Below are positions 18,740-26,871 of a stretch of DNA of 26,871 nt, one piece after another (position 1 is the stretch's first letter; each line of letters begins with the position of its first letter). Below the pieces are notes generated by a model. The model was not told where the DNA came from, ran no database searches, and saw only the letters and a program-made list of their open reading frames with translations. The DNA is from Fomitopsis serialis (taxonomy: Eukaryota > Basidiomycota > Agaricomycetes > Polyporales > Fomitopsidaceae): positions 1-26,871 of the forward strand of contig NW_025955448.1 of assembly GCF_022376445.1 (NCBI RefSeq), written 5' to 3'. Both the position numbers and the translations under genes were made by a program.

Positions 18740-21700
18740 CTATTCCGTGTTCAAATACTTGTCGAACCACCGGAAGACCTCGTAGTTCCACTTCAAGCTA
18801 CAATGACCACCCTTCATCAACACAGCAGCGTTACACGGAGACGCATCGACATACCTGTTCATATGGTTGAGCACCCAATGGTTCTCATCCGGGAATATCA
18901 CCAGCCGACTGGGCACGCCACGCCTGTCACGGTGCAAGCATCAGTCACCCAGCCTCAGGCATCTCTAAAGCCGAAGTTCAAACGCACTGCTGCAGGACAT
19001 GGAAGGCGCTGATGCCCTCCGTCTCGGGCAACCGGTAGTCCTTACTTCCATGGATGATCAGCATCGGCGTAGACCACTTGTCCGCAAAGTTCGCGGCGTC
19101 GTATCTATCAGCGGAGGTGAGCTTAACTCTACCTTTCATTCCGTGTCAAGGTAACGCTGGCGCGCGACGCACTTTGCGAGGTTCTGCTTAGCGCGTTCGT
19201 CCCACGGACGACCTCCCCACTCTTCGTTGAACTGCGCGGACGACTCGCGTGAGCGCGTTGCAGAGCACTACAAGTTAGGAGCACTCACGAAGAAGAGCTC
19301 GTCAGTGGAGAAGCCGTTGTAAGTAGCGGAGAAGACCTGCAGGCATATTTAGCCTTTCGCCGTCGCTCAAGCTCACAGGATACCCACGCCATCATGACAC
19401 ACTAGTGCTTTGAAGCCGAACCCGTATTCCGGGTGCCCCTGGATCCAGCTTGAGAAATGTCAGCTCGTGTACTCTACGTCAGTCGGGGAACGTACTTGAT
19501 GGCGTAGCCGCCCCAACTCGCACCAGCGGCGACCGCTTTGTCTGGGTCGACCTAGAATAAACCGTGACTAGGTCAGCATTCCAGTACCATCGGGGAGCAT
19601 CTGTCGGACAGCATACCTCAGGGTAACTGTCAAGGATGTATTTGAAGCCTTTCTGCATGTCCTCGAACGGCCGGCCGCCCCAGTGCTCAGAGATAGCATT
19701 GGTAAAGTCTGACAGACCGGACATAGTCAGGTTGGTGGCGCAACACGCCCACTCAGAGACTGCTTACTTTGTCCGAAGGACGTCGAGCCAGTTGGATTCA
19801 TCGCAATAGTGAAATAGCCTTGTGAGGCGAAGACTTGAGGGCGCCGTCAGCGGAAAATTCGTGATGACGTCGGGACGCATAGACTCACTGTTCGGGTTCC
19901 ACCTCGTCGACCATTGGTCTTCCCATGCGCCCTGCGGACCTGGAGTCAAGTCAGCGCCCCTCAAGACTGTCTCTTATTCGTCGTCATCATACCTCCGTGG
20001 ATGAGCATGAGGATCGGCCACTTCTTCTCCTCTCCCTTCTTGAACCCCGGCGGCTTAACGATCCATCCATGCACCTTGTGCCCCTCCGCACCCTCAAACC
20101 AGAAGTCCTCGCCTGCCGCCAAGCTCTTCCCCTTCAGCGCGTCCTCCGCGAAGCGCGTCAACTGCTCCACCTGCAGCTTCGCCACACCTGGCTCCCGTGA
20201 CTCTGGTGCGAGCAGATCAAGCTGTTCGAGTCCCCGTATCACGTACATATTGTTCGGCGCGGTCAACGACGAGTGTGTGAAGAGTAAGCGGCCGTTCGGC
20301 AGGACTTGTGCGCCGGAGGCCGCCCCGGTAGAGGTGAGCTCGATGGGCTCACGGTACGCTGTAGCAAGGTCGGGGTCAGCGGTAGACTCGGAAGGCGTTG
20401 GAGGGATTGGGAGGACGAAGATCTTGATGCGGGCGATGTCGCCTGCGGTGAAGTAGATCGCCTTGCCGTCTTCGGAGAACTGCGATGTTGACCGGTTAGT
20501 GCGGTGCGGACATGGTGAAATGTTATGCATTACCTGTAGGGCGTCCGGCGAACGGTCCCAATGTCTGGTCAGCGTGTAGTTTACGTGCTTGGTCAAGTCG
20601 TAGATGACGACTTGCGCCCTGTTCTCAGACAGAGCTCAGTACCCGGATATCTATGCATATGCAACGCCACGGACCTGTCAGCCTCAGCGCCGTCTTTGTC
20701 GAGCTGCAGCCAAGCCGCCTTGTCGCCTTGCTTGCTGAGCACCGGGCTATGAGTAGCGCCGTGCTTGCCCGACGTCAGCTCCACGGGCCTGCCAGCTCCG
20801 TGGATGTCTATGAGGTACACCTGCGACGTATCAGTCGGTGCTGCCCATGAAGAGGCATGTCGGAAATCGCACGTTCTGCTTCGTGTGCCATGCAGGTGGC
20901 AAAGCCGGATCCTTGACTGTGTAGACGATGTGCGTCTCAGAGACGTCAAAGTCGTCCGTACCTCCGAACGGCTCGACCGGGCAGGTCTACGCTGCTTGTA
21001 AGTGTCGACTGAGCACTAGTGTTTCCAACTTACATGACCGGTGCCCTTCAACAGATTGACGAACTCAGAGCCGAAGACCCATGTCTTGTCCGGAGACTTC
21101 GAGAGCGTCACAGAGAACAGCGAGGACCTCTTCGGCCCAACCCACGTGTCCCAGTGCCTCTCATACGTGTCGTCGAAGACGTATGCAGTATCGCCCTTGT
21201 TTTCCCAGGCCTCGTCGTGTTTCTTCACAGCCGCCAGGTCCCCGTCCGAGTACACGTAGTCCGAGAAGACCAGCACGCCTGCCTTCGTGGCGTACTTGAA
21301 GTTCGCCGCGGTGGACGTAGGGAACTTGCCGACGAGCACGGGAGCCTCAGGGACGAGGGAATACTCCGTCTCATACTTGACAGAGATGGCATAGAGCGTG
21401 GTGACCTTGTCCTTGTCTTCGCCCTCAGCGACTGCGTGGCCGACGGTTCGGGAGTCGAGCCAAAAGGCTTCGCCGCTGTCTGTAAGGGGGATCTCGAAGG
21501 GCTGAATGGAGGACTCGACGGAGGCGATGTAGATCGACTTCGTGTTTCTTGCAACAAGCATCCTCGGCAATCCGCAGGCTACGATAAGATTGATGACACT
21601 CACTTCTTGTCGCTCAAGGAATACTTGCTGACCTGGACGAGGGCAAGATCGCCAGCAGGATTCGCGAGCCCTGTGCCCGGCCTCACCAGCTCGACGAGAT

Positions 21701-21854
21701 CCTTGGGTGTAAAGATGTTGGTGCCCTCTTTGAAGGCAAAGTCAGGAGTATACGCGCTGGGCATGGCTGCCTGAGGTGTTATGGGATGAGGTTCCAAAGG
21801 CACCTGCGATGCGAGACCGAGCACAGTAATTGGGAACCCAGCTGGGAACCACAT
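18740..21854 (-). CDS. DPP5: Dipeptidyl-peptidase V-like serine peptidase (family S9)
   Basis: Sixteen exons, 757 aa, every phase consistent with no missing base: 21854-21604, 21547-21034, 20986-20873, 20820-20675, 20618-20534, 20479-19993, 19939-19889, 19833-19768, 19708-19617, 19551-19496, 19448-19388, 19336-19289, 19231-19173, 19104-18988, 18923-18855, 18797-18740. A short hydrophobic N-terminus (FPITVLGLAS) could be a signal peptide. The first two thirds form the beta-propeller (NPAGDLALVQVSKYS, FSEDGKAIYFTAGD). The catalytic domain has ILMLIHGGPQGAWEDQWS, IAMNPTGSTSFGQ, the nucleophile in GASWGGYA (19551-19496), the probable Asp in HGSKDYRLP and the His in PDENHWV. The family removes dipeptides from the N-terminus of extracellular or vesicular peptides. 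The DPP5 rather than DPP4 assignment rests on overall layout and length. Introns of 47-68 nt separate very short exons in the 3' half. It is divergent from the chromodomain gene. Confidence 0.9.
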
Positions 21855-22247
21855 GGCGCGATAGACCGTGACCGATGCCGGGCCTAATTATGAGACGAGT
21901 TCTGTACAGGATTCGAGCAAGCCGTGTCCTCGCGTTCGCACGACAAGGGCCGTGGCTGCTCGGAGGTCTGACGTGCGAGCGAGGAGGAGGAAGAGGAGGA
22001 GGAGACCATTTATTTAGCCACCCGGACCGACTGACAGCACCGTGAGTCCGTGACGCATGGGCGCCATCTAACGATGACCACGCTCACCAAGTACAGCACC
22101 ACGACCCATAGGACCACGTACGATGAAGGTATACTATGTTGATACATCTGTTTCTCCCGATGAACCCCCAACCATTACCCCAACTGTGTCTTGCGAACTT
22201 GAAGCTGCCAAACCTAAATATCGGCCCTTGCCCATAGCTATATTAGT
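21855..22247. promoter_or_regulatory. Divergent promoter region, peptidase (-) and chromodomain gene (+)
   Basis: 393 bp between the two presumed start codons. It contains an imperfect GAG/GGA purine tract at 21979-22003, read as a pyrimidine-rich tract on the peptidase strand, and an AT-rich TAAATAAA just beyond it. These could be core-promoter elements of the peptidase gene. No canonical TATA box is seen for the plus-strand gene except AT-rich TATATTAG immediately before its first ATG. Confidence 0.4.
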
Positions 22248-22986
22248 ATGACCATCACTGGCACTGGCAATTATGATCAACGACAACCGCGTGGGCGCCC
22301 GTTGACCGGAGCGGTACCTAGGCCTAAGCGCCTAAGCGTTCGCGGGACGCCAGCCAAACGCCAGCGGCGCACCCAGTCCCAAATCAGTCTGACCCTGACC
22401 TCTACGCCGCGCATGCCGCCGCGTACGTACATACGGATGATGACACTCAGTACTCAAGTACTCAGGACGCGCCGTCTGGCTTTCCGCCTTCTGCACCGAA
22501 CTTCACTGGTCGTTCACTCTCATGGCTCCTGGTGCTGGAGGAGATATCCTCGAAGATGGGTTCCTGGTGCAGTGGAAGGGCACCAACCCGGCGACCGGTG
22601 AGGCGTGGAAGCCAGTTTGGGTGTCGCGGGACAGCTGTCCTGCAGACATGATAGCAAAATGGGAGTCGTCAAAAGTGGGAGACGCAGATCGTGTCAGTGA
22701 GACCCTCGGTGCGCCTTCCTCATTTCATGCAACCGAACTTACAGCATTGACTCGCGACTCAGCAGAGGCCACGGTGAACACCCTCAAACGGTCTGCCTCC
22801 CCAGTCACGGCGACAATTCCAGACTTGCCGATCGAGCGCGACGTCGAGTCTTGCAAGAAAAAGCCGAAAATAGAGAAGCAGACTGGCTCAGCAAAGGGAC
22901 GGTCCACCTATACTGGCTTTCGGCCGTTCTACCAGAAGCCTAAACCCAAGCCAGTCCAACGTAAAGTGGTGAGAATGTCTGCTTAA
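22248..22986 (+). CDS. Chromodomain-like protein, gene model uncertain
   Basis: The certain part is the frame from about 22540 to the TAA at 22984-22986. It reads DGFLVQWKGTNPATGEAWKPVWV, then CPADMIAKWE, a pattern like the second half of a chromodomain (hydrophobic strands, W-K-G, a W pair, a C-terminal helix ending W-E). It then runs through a linker to a basic tail (YQKPKPKPVQRKV). Upstream, an ATG at 22248 opens a basic stretch (RGRPLTGAVPRPKR). A second frame carries a disordered stretch rich in Asp, Ser and Pro (DDDTQYSSTQDAPSG) ending in WLLVLEEI, the expected first strand of the chromodomain. Joining these needs a one-base shift near 22331 and another near 22548. Both would fit a missing C, but an unseen intron is an alternative. 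Chromodomains bind methylated histone tails or RNA; the target is unknown. The next ORF starts 24 nt after the stop. Confidence 0.55.
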
Positions 22987-23010
22987 GACTCACTGAAGTA
23001 GCAAGGCATC

Positions 23011-23577
23011 ATGAGCTCACATTCAAAGAAGACCGCAGACAAGCCGGTGGACCCTCCACCCAAAGATACGGCCACAGTTCAAGACAGCGGTGCGTAATAC
23101 TTCAGACATAATTCCAAACTCGTATTTACTCTTTACCCAGAAAGCAGTGCTCATTGGTTGTTGGACTCCGTTATGTGCACGAAGAGAGGCATGACGGTCG
23201 TCATATCAGGCTCTTCGGGAGGGCACGAGGACCGCGGCTGGTACAACGGCGAGTACGAGGGCGAACACGGTGTGGTCAAATCGGTCTTCAACACGGGGAA
23301 CGGAACCTTCTCGTCCACCGCGCAAGTGAAGATCTTGAACCCTCGCGAGGGCGCCCCCTCAGTCTTCGCGATCCCCGTCGAGTATCTTGTCCCAGTGAGA
23401 CCCGAGAATCCAGGACAAAAGGCTCTTGTGCTGGATGGTGACTGCAAGGGCGAGGTGGCGGTCATCAGGGAGGAAGGTGAGGTGGTCGATGAGTGGTTTG
23501 TCTCGGTGCGGAACAACCACTTCGAGATCAGTGGTGAGAAGCTGGTCCTCTACTCGGAGGTTACGGATACATTCTGA
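23011..23577 (+). CDS. Small KOW-domain protein resembling the Spt5 C-terminal KOW region
   Basis: Two exons, 23011-23089 and 23141-23577, joined by a 51-nt intron (donor GTGCGT, acceptor CCCAG, phase 1), give about 171 aa with no break. After a hydrophilic N-terminus (KKTADKPVDPPPK) comes KRGMTVVISG, then GWYNGEYEGEHGVVKSV, a KOW-like start. A second unit follows: IPVEYLVPVRPENPGQKALVLDG, CKGEVAVIREE, with a short strand-rich end. The run VPVRP-(x)n-ALV-DG-x-KGE resembles the last KOW motifs of the elongation factor Spt5, but the NGN domain and the other KOWs are absent. It may be a truncated or domesticated Spt5 paralogue that binds RNA or protein; this is inference. Its ATG is 24 nt from the stop of the chromodomain ORF, so it has almost no promoter space of its own. 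Confidence 0.7.
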
Positions 23578-23879
23578 GCATGCATCGCGGTATTTCCTGT
23601 CCTTGTCTTCCGTCCTGCTACCGAGTCTTCTAGCCATCGTTGACTGATGCCTTGCTGCGGCCTGCATGTTTTTCGTCTTGCTGTCGACGCTATCTCTGAC
23701 GAAGCTTACTATAACTCATATCAATTCTGCCATGGTGCTTTCTGCGTATTGTTCTTGCAATATTCGCTCTTCGTCAACAAAACACGCCATGACATGGTGC
23801 AGACTCATACAATCCCAACTCTCAAACATATGTACATACCGCAAACATACCGTCCGAAATGCTGAACGCAAGGCACCAA

Positions 23880-25508
23880 TCACTCCTGTACGACCTCGAA
23901 GTCGTCCTTCAGCTCGCCAATGGCAATCCTCAAACCCGCCCATATCGAGTCGAGCAAAGCAGAGCCGTTCGCCATCCCGAACACGAGGGTCGAGGCATAG
24001 AAGAAGTTCGCGTTCCCTGTCCCCTGGGTAAGCCAGAGGTAGTGGAAGAGCGGGAGGAGCAGCGCGGCGTGCAGATGCAGCAGGGCTGTGACGATAGGGT
24101 GATTGAGGTCTGGAACGGGTGTGAGAAGTTAGAGAGGAGAATTAGGGATGCCTGGGACGTACATGGGAAGGTCTCGGGGAAGAGGGACAGCATGCTGAGG
24201 AAGAGACCTGGGTCTGACAACGTTGGGTACGCCTTGAAAATACTCAGGATGCCCAAGATGAGGAAGCATGCGTAGAGGATGTCATGCCTATGACAAGATG
24301 TGAGCTATACATAGTGGAGCGTTTCATTTTGGCTTACTGGAACTTGATGCAGAGCGGCAGTACATATATCAGGAGATGCACCTAAGTAATGCAGAGTCAG
24401 CTTCATGTTGAGAGAAAAAAGGAGAAGCGCGCAGGCGTACCGAGAAGACCATAAGGAAGAATGGCCTGAAGTGGTCGAACATCTCGGTGAAGAAGTACCA
24501 CCAAAGCCCAGGGTTAGGTGTTAGATCGGGCAGCGTCAGCCTTCGGCACGATGTGAACACGCTAGCCTTTGCAAGAGCAACGAAGACTTACGACGCGCCC
24601 CACGTTTTTTCTAGCCAGGTGAGATTCCCGCAGACGAGCGTCGCAGCGCCAGAGAGGAGTACGGTGTAGACCGCGAACTGGCCTGCAAGCGGTGCTATTC
24701 GCCGGACGCTAGTCTTTATGAAATGGGGTGATGCCAGATGTGAAGTCGGGCTGGAGGAAATCAGCAACAGGAGCGGGACGAGGAGGAGGATCGATGGGAG
24801 AGACAGCTGAACCAGGAATGCGAGGGTCAGTAGGGACGCTGACGCCTGTTCTGCCAGACGGTGAGTCAGGACCCTAGCGGAAGACTTTTACAACATACTG
24901 CGACATGCAAACATTATAGATAGCAAACATAGCGAGTTCTCAAAGCTGGACGTCGACAACCCCAGAGACGGCAGGAAAGTATACGGGTTAAGGAGATACC
25001 TGAACCTCGCGTCATGTCTTGCAGCAAAAGACTTGGATAAAAGAGACGTACAGCGCAGCTATGAGGCTATCTCTCGAGGTGGTTGACACGTTTTGTCGTG
25101 CCCTCCATATGTGCACCAAGGACCATGCGGCTACCGCATCACTGGTGGTCCACAGGAGTGGTGCTGTGACCTCGCTGAGTGGTATTACGGTGGTGAACAG
25201 GGACAGCAGCAACGGGGACTGAACAAGTATTTGAGTTAGCTCAATTATGAACACGACAGCGCTTACATGGCGGAAAGTGCTTCCAGAGTACGGATCGATT
25301 CCATGTTTGAAGAGGTAGATGCCCTCCTGCACTGAAGAGAGTAACCGTTAGTGCCAGTCATGACGTTCCAGAAACTGAGCGTACATCGCGAGTAGGACGT
25401 CAATGGGCTCGACAGCAGATGATCATCCCGCAAGTAGTGTGTCAGAGGCGAGAAAGCGAGAGCGAGTCTACTTGCGACGAGAGTAGGGAAGGTCACAGTG
25501 AAGTCCAT
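23880..25508 (-). CDS. GAB1: GPI transamidase subunit GAB1/PIG-U (CDC91 family)
   Basis: Nine exons, 25508-25385, 25331-25267, 25218-25052, 24999-24899, 24850-24592, 24540-24441, 24381-24338, 24287-24163 and 24109-23880, give 404 aa with consistent phases throughout, close to the family's usual length. Diagnostic runs are [72 protein letters not shown] and CIKFQHD. The protein is polytopic, with many hydrophobic segments. PIG-U/Gab1 is a membrane subunit of the ER GPI transamidase, which attaches GPI anchors to proteins; it is thought to recognise the lipid anchor. The start chosen is the first ATG of the exon ([15 protein letters not shown]), only 80 bp from the divergent cyclin ATG. Introns are 48-59 nt; intron 2 (25219-25266) is in frame and stop-free. 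Confidence 0.93.
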
Positions 25509-25588
25509 TGACGCCACCGACGCGAGGCGCGGGCGCGAACAAGTCCTCCGAGTCCTTTGCTCTCAGCCACCATCTCCGCATCACCACC
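25509..25588. promoter_or_regulatory. 80-bp bidirectional promoter between GAB1 and the cyclin gene
   Basis: Only 80 bp separate the two divergent ATG codons. Both 5' leaders must be very short, or the transcripts must start inside each other's first exon. No TATA box is present in the gap. Confidence 0.5.
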
Positions 25589-26860
25589 ATGGACGGCTCG
25601 CAGTTCCTGGCATCGTACGTCAAACATCACCTGCCCTACTTCACACCTGCGGAAGTCGAGAAACTCTCAGACAAGCAGCGGGGGAAACTGTCTATCACGC
25701 AAGAGGAGAAAGCCCGACAGCAGGCGTGCGGGTTTATTGAAGCTGTGGGTGCGAAGATTGGCTTGTACGTCCTGTTTCGGAGGTGCTGATGCTGCTAAGC
25801 AGCGTAATTCTGACGCAACGACTGTTTGTGCAGCCCTAGGAAGACGATTGCGACTGCGCAAAATCTTACCATCGGTTCCATCTGTCTTCCCGAGGAAGGA
25901 CTTCAGTTACTATGTCTGTGCCTCGCTTTCAGTTCCTCTTTGATATCTCTGAGATGCCTTGCAGGACGTCACTTTGGCTGCTCTGTATGTCTCCTCGAAG
26001 ATGCACGACACCCTAAAGAAGCCCCGTGAGATTTGATGATTAGCTATGGGGTTCGGTATCCTGAGCTTGTGGCCAAGTCCAAGTCTATCGTTGGAGAAAT
26101 AGACATGGACCCTCAAGTTCGTGGTCTTCTTCATCTCTCCGTGTCCGCCGATGCTAACGCCGGATTGTGGGTGCTTAGACCGTAGAGCTCGACCGTCAGC
26201 GACTTCTAGCGGTGGAGCGGTTGATGTTAGAGACCATATGCTTTAACTTCACGTCCAGAATGCCCTTTCCGTACGTCATCAAGATAGGACGATCTCTAGG
26301 AGGTATGAAGAGCTACCCGTATCCGTATCTGCATGCGAAGGCTCACGCTACGGCAGCCACCAAGAAGCTCACGAAGCTTGCATGGCGTCTCACAATCGAC
26401 AGGTCAGCGAAGTCCAGTGCCTTCTCCCATTACTTACCGGTGTCACACAGCTTCCGAACACTAGTGAACCTTGAGTTCCCACCACACATCGTCGCTCTCG
26501 GCTGCATATACCTAGCTGCGCTCCTTACTCCGTTCGATCAAACATCATCTCCCGATGGACCCGACTCCGCGTGTGCCACCAAATCGTTGCGCGGCTGAGC
26601 AAGCCTGAGGCATGGAGCGACAATTTCAAGCACACGTAGAAGACTTGGAAGGTGCGAAGCGCTGTCTTTGGTTCTATTCTATCTTGCGGGATGTTGACGG
26701 TCATGGCAGAATTGCGTTTGCGGTGATAGACTTGCTCATAGGGGCGTCTCAAAGTCACCAACCAAACACATCGCCTACGACACCGTCCTCTCCATCCCCG
26801 CATCTAAGTCGAGCGCAAGCTGTCGCGAACGCAATACCGCCGCTCTCCTTACAGCACTGA
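25589..26860 (+). CDS. CTK2: Cyclin resembling CTD-kinase subunit beta (Ctk2), frame-broken, 3' end uncertain
   Basis: Exons 25589-25764, 25834-25913, 25965-26116, 26179-26302, 26357-26402, 26451-26651 and 26710-26860, about 311 aa. The cyclin box is clear: FTPAEVEKLSDKQRGKLS, ACGFIEAVGAKIG|FPRKTIATAQN, HRFH, DVTLAALYVSSKMHDTLKKP, LLAVERLMLETICFNF, KKLTKLAWRL and PPHIVALGCIYLAALL. Ctk2-type cyclins partner a Cdk that phosphorylates the RNA polymerase II C-terminal repeat. The conserved frame jumps at about 25866, 25885, 26032, 26571, 26636 and 26710; each fits one missing base in or beside a T, G or A run, and restoring six bases makes all exon phases fit. The Ctk2 rather than cyclin K/T call is moderately sure. 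The TGA at 26858 may be another frame artefact: an alternative frame (SPYSTDQLI) stays open to the window edge. Confidence 0.8.
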
Positions 26861-26871
26861 CCAACTCATCG

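Noticed and set aside
21979..22003. Purine-rich GAG/GGA tract as a possible origin or special element
   Set aside because: A short imperfect trinucleotide run is common near fungal promoters; noted only as a possible promoter tract.
1..26871. CRISPR array, prokaryotic operon, toxin or viral gene
   Set aside because: No evenly spaced direct repeats, no Shine-Dalgarno-led gene strings, and all identified genes are spliced fungal genes or a LINE.

Overview
The window is nuclear DNA from a filamentous basidiomycete, most likely an agaricomycete and perhaps a polypore (the order is inferred). Protein genes are cut by many very short introns, 47-69 nt, with GTNNGT-type donors, CTGAC/CTNAC-type branch sites and CAG/TAG acceptors. 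The best protein likenesses are all fungal. I reconstructed 12 protein genes and counted 63 introns in ten of them. No rRNA, tRNA, CRISPR array or bacterial operon was seen.

Layout from left to right. 1-1731 is the 3' end of a LINE-type retrotransposon: an open frame with a degenerate RNase H-like region and a zinc knuckle, then a 3' UTR and an A30 tail. 1732-2940 holds a perfect 34-bp inverted repeat and a related third copy. 3047-3634 (+) is a small secreted glycoprotein. 4272-4939 (+) is EAF6 of the NuA4 histone acetyltransferase. 5136-5984 (-) is the exosome cap protein RRP40, convergent with EAF6. 6510-7791 (-) is a VAP/Scs2 ER membrane tether. 8247-13282 (-) is a full-size ABC-B multidrug-type exporter with 20 exons. 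13283-17011 is 3.7 kb without a recognisable gene. 17012-17759 (-) is a membrane RING-finger protein. 18740-21854 (-) is a dipeptidyl-peptidase V-like S9 peptidase with 16 exons. 22248-22986 (+) is a chromodomain-like protein and 23011-23577 (+) a small Spt5-like KOW protein, only 24 nt apart. 23880-25508 (-) is GAB1/PIG-U of the GPI transamidase. 25589-26860 (+) is a cyclin resembling the CTD-kinase subunit Ctk2, which may run past the window edge.

Most of these are housekeeping genes that need not act together, but several concern chromatin and transcription (EAF6, RRP40, chromodomain protein, Spt5-like KOW protein, CTD-kinase cyclin), and others the secretory pathway and membranes (Scs2, GAB1, RING protein, peptidase, exporter).

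The strongest cross-cutting observation concerns sequence quality. In VAP, the second half of the ABC transporter, the RING protein, the cyclin and probably the chromodomain gene, conserved protein runs jump frame at 15-17 places. Each jump fits one missing base, mostly in or beside a short run of the same base; I saw no case of an extra base. RRP40, DPP5, GAB1, EAF6 and the secreted protein read cleanly. I infer consensus errors rather than pseudogenes. I did not find a clearly new multi-gene system. The most unusual candidates are the close chromodomain/KOW pair, the catalytically degenerate RNase H of the LINE, the RING with Asp at a zinc-ligand position, and a 26-bp-stem hairpin in the large gene-free interval.
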